From an uncultured Paracoccaceae bacterium (GTDB taxonomy: Bacteria > Pseudomonadota > Alphaproteobacteria > Rhodobacterales > Rhodobacteraceae): a DNA stretch of 64,000 bases. Within the stretch, counting starts at the first letter, position 1; every line of letters begins with the position of its first letter. Positions 63,442 through 64,000 of this stretch are shown here, piece by piece. A program made the translations under genes and the position numbers. The notes under the pieces are model-generated. The model was not told the origin of the DNA. It made no database searches and saw only the letters and a list, made by a program, of their open reading frames with translations. The stretch is from contig CANMKS010000001.1 in NCBI GenBank assembly GCA_947498645.1, forward strand, positions 434,001-498,000, given 5' to 3'.

Positions 63442-64000
63442 TCAGGCGCAGAACTCCTTCGGGATCGTATCGCGCCCGTCGAGCACAAGGTCAGCCATGA
63501 CCTCTCCGACCTTCGGAGCCATCCCAAAGCCGATCTTGAACCCGCCATTGGCGATATAGGCGCCGGGCCGTGTGGGATGTGTACCCAGAACCGGTGCGCG
63601 GCTCTTGCTCCGCGGGCGCACGCCGGCCCAACGATCAATGACTTGCGCCCCTTCCAACACCGGAAACGCGGCAACGGCACGGGCCAGTACATCATCCAGT
63701 GCGGCATCGGTCCCGGTGGGATCATCAAATTCACGCTCTGAGGTGGAGCCGATCGCAATCGTGCCGTCACCATGCGGAATGATATGCAAGGCATCGGCAA
63801 ATAACTGCGGCTGGCCCGACGCATCAAAACGCAGCAACGCGGCCTGCCCTTTGACGCCATTTCCACCGACCTCAACCATTCCCGGCCAACCGGTGGCCCA
63901 GACAACCTGCCCCTGCGGCTGACCCTCTGTCAGAACCTCGCCCCCAAGTACCACAACAGCATCGGCGAGCGCACGGGTGGCGCGGCGTGGATGGATCAGG
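63442..64000 (-). CDS. D-amino-acid-oxidase-like FAD oxidoreductase, C-terminal part
   Basis: About 185 residues of the C-terminal part; the frame is open to the right edge, so the start lies beyond the window. The segment TDAALDDVLARAVAAFPVLE, then WAGVRPRSKSRAPVLGTHPT and GAYIANGGFKIGFGMAPKVG, is the closing substrate/FAD part of the DadA/glycine-oxidase family. These flavoproteins oxidise amino acids or N-methyl amines. The FAD-binding Gly motif is not visible. It converges with the cupin gene, with a gap of 1 bp. Confidence 0.8.
   Translation of the reverse strand, partial: LIHPRRATRALADAVVVLGGEVLTEGQPQGQVVWATGWPGMVEVGGNGVKGQAALLRFDASGQPQLFADALHIIPHGDGTIAIGSTSEREFDDPTGTDAALDDVLARAVAAFPVLEGAQVIDRWAGVRPRSKSRAPVLGTHPTRPGAYIANGGFKIGFGMAPKVGEVMADLVLDGRDTIPKEFCA

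Overview
The window reads as chromosomal DNA of an alphaproteobacterium, most likely a member of the Rhodobacterales (Roseobacter group). The reasons are the moderately high GC content, densely packed genes with frequent 4-nt overlaps, the alphaproteobacterial type of SerC/SerA, the RpmH-RnpA-YidD-TtcA order, an HspQ-type protein, a TAXI-type TRAP transporter and several FAD/GcvT-type enzymes of amine catabolism. No phage, transposase, plasmid function or CRISPR array is visible.

Layout. 0-9.7 kb: end of rppH, an L,D-transpeptidase-like gene, ribA, a PhoB-type response regulator, a rhodanese, a trans-sulfuration-type PLP enzyme and the serine pathway (serB divergent from serC-serA). 9.7-15.4 kb: a large membrane protein with 48-residue repeats, then the selenium-tRNA pair selU and a selD/NADH-dehydrogenase-like fusion that converge and overlap. 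15.4-20.5 kb: an ABC/FtsX-type exporter with a lipocalin-like AttH protein, then two VOC proteins and a 44-residue membrane peptide. 20.6-29.5 kb: thiolase, yaaA with an RNA hairpin covering its ribosome binding site, hspQ, an AEC carrier with a shifted C-terminus, a lytic transglycosylase lipoprotein, a LolA-type carrier, a PstS-OmpA fusion, then ttcA, yidD, rnpA and rpmH. 29.7-33.7 kb: a TVP38/flavoprotein-reductase pair, an AT-rich orphan ORF, a histidine kinase and tRNA-Arg(ACG).

34-38.1 kb is accessory in character: an AraC regulator divergent from DUF4142 and cupredoxin genes, a truncated semialdehyde dehydrogenase, an Fe(II)/2OG-type oxygenase and a DM13 protein. 38.2-50 kb looks like a nutrient uptake and catabolism locus: a DUF1989 protein, a Cache histidine kinase with its FixJ-type regulator, a class III aminotransferase, a TAXI TRAP transporter with a universal stress protein, and a dimethylglycine-dehydrogenase-like FAD/GcvT enzyme. 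The substrate is not evident from sequence. 50.2-53.4 kb is the divergent oxyR-katG pair. 53.5-64 kb holds an amine-oxidase-like flavoprotein, an RND efflux pair, an OmpA-family protein, a second rhodanese, the 5-oxoprolinase operon pxpBCA, a two-cupin protein and the end of a D-amino-acid-oxidase-like flavoprotein.

No single undescribed defence or mobile system is apparent. The points that most deserve follow-up are the yaaA leader hairpin, the structured leader of serC, the 641-residue repeat protein, the PstS-OmpA fusion, the TRAP locus with its two-component system, the atypical proton-relay residues of the RND pump, and several broken or shifted reading frames.
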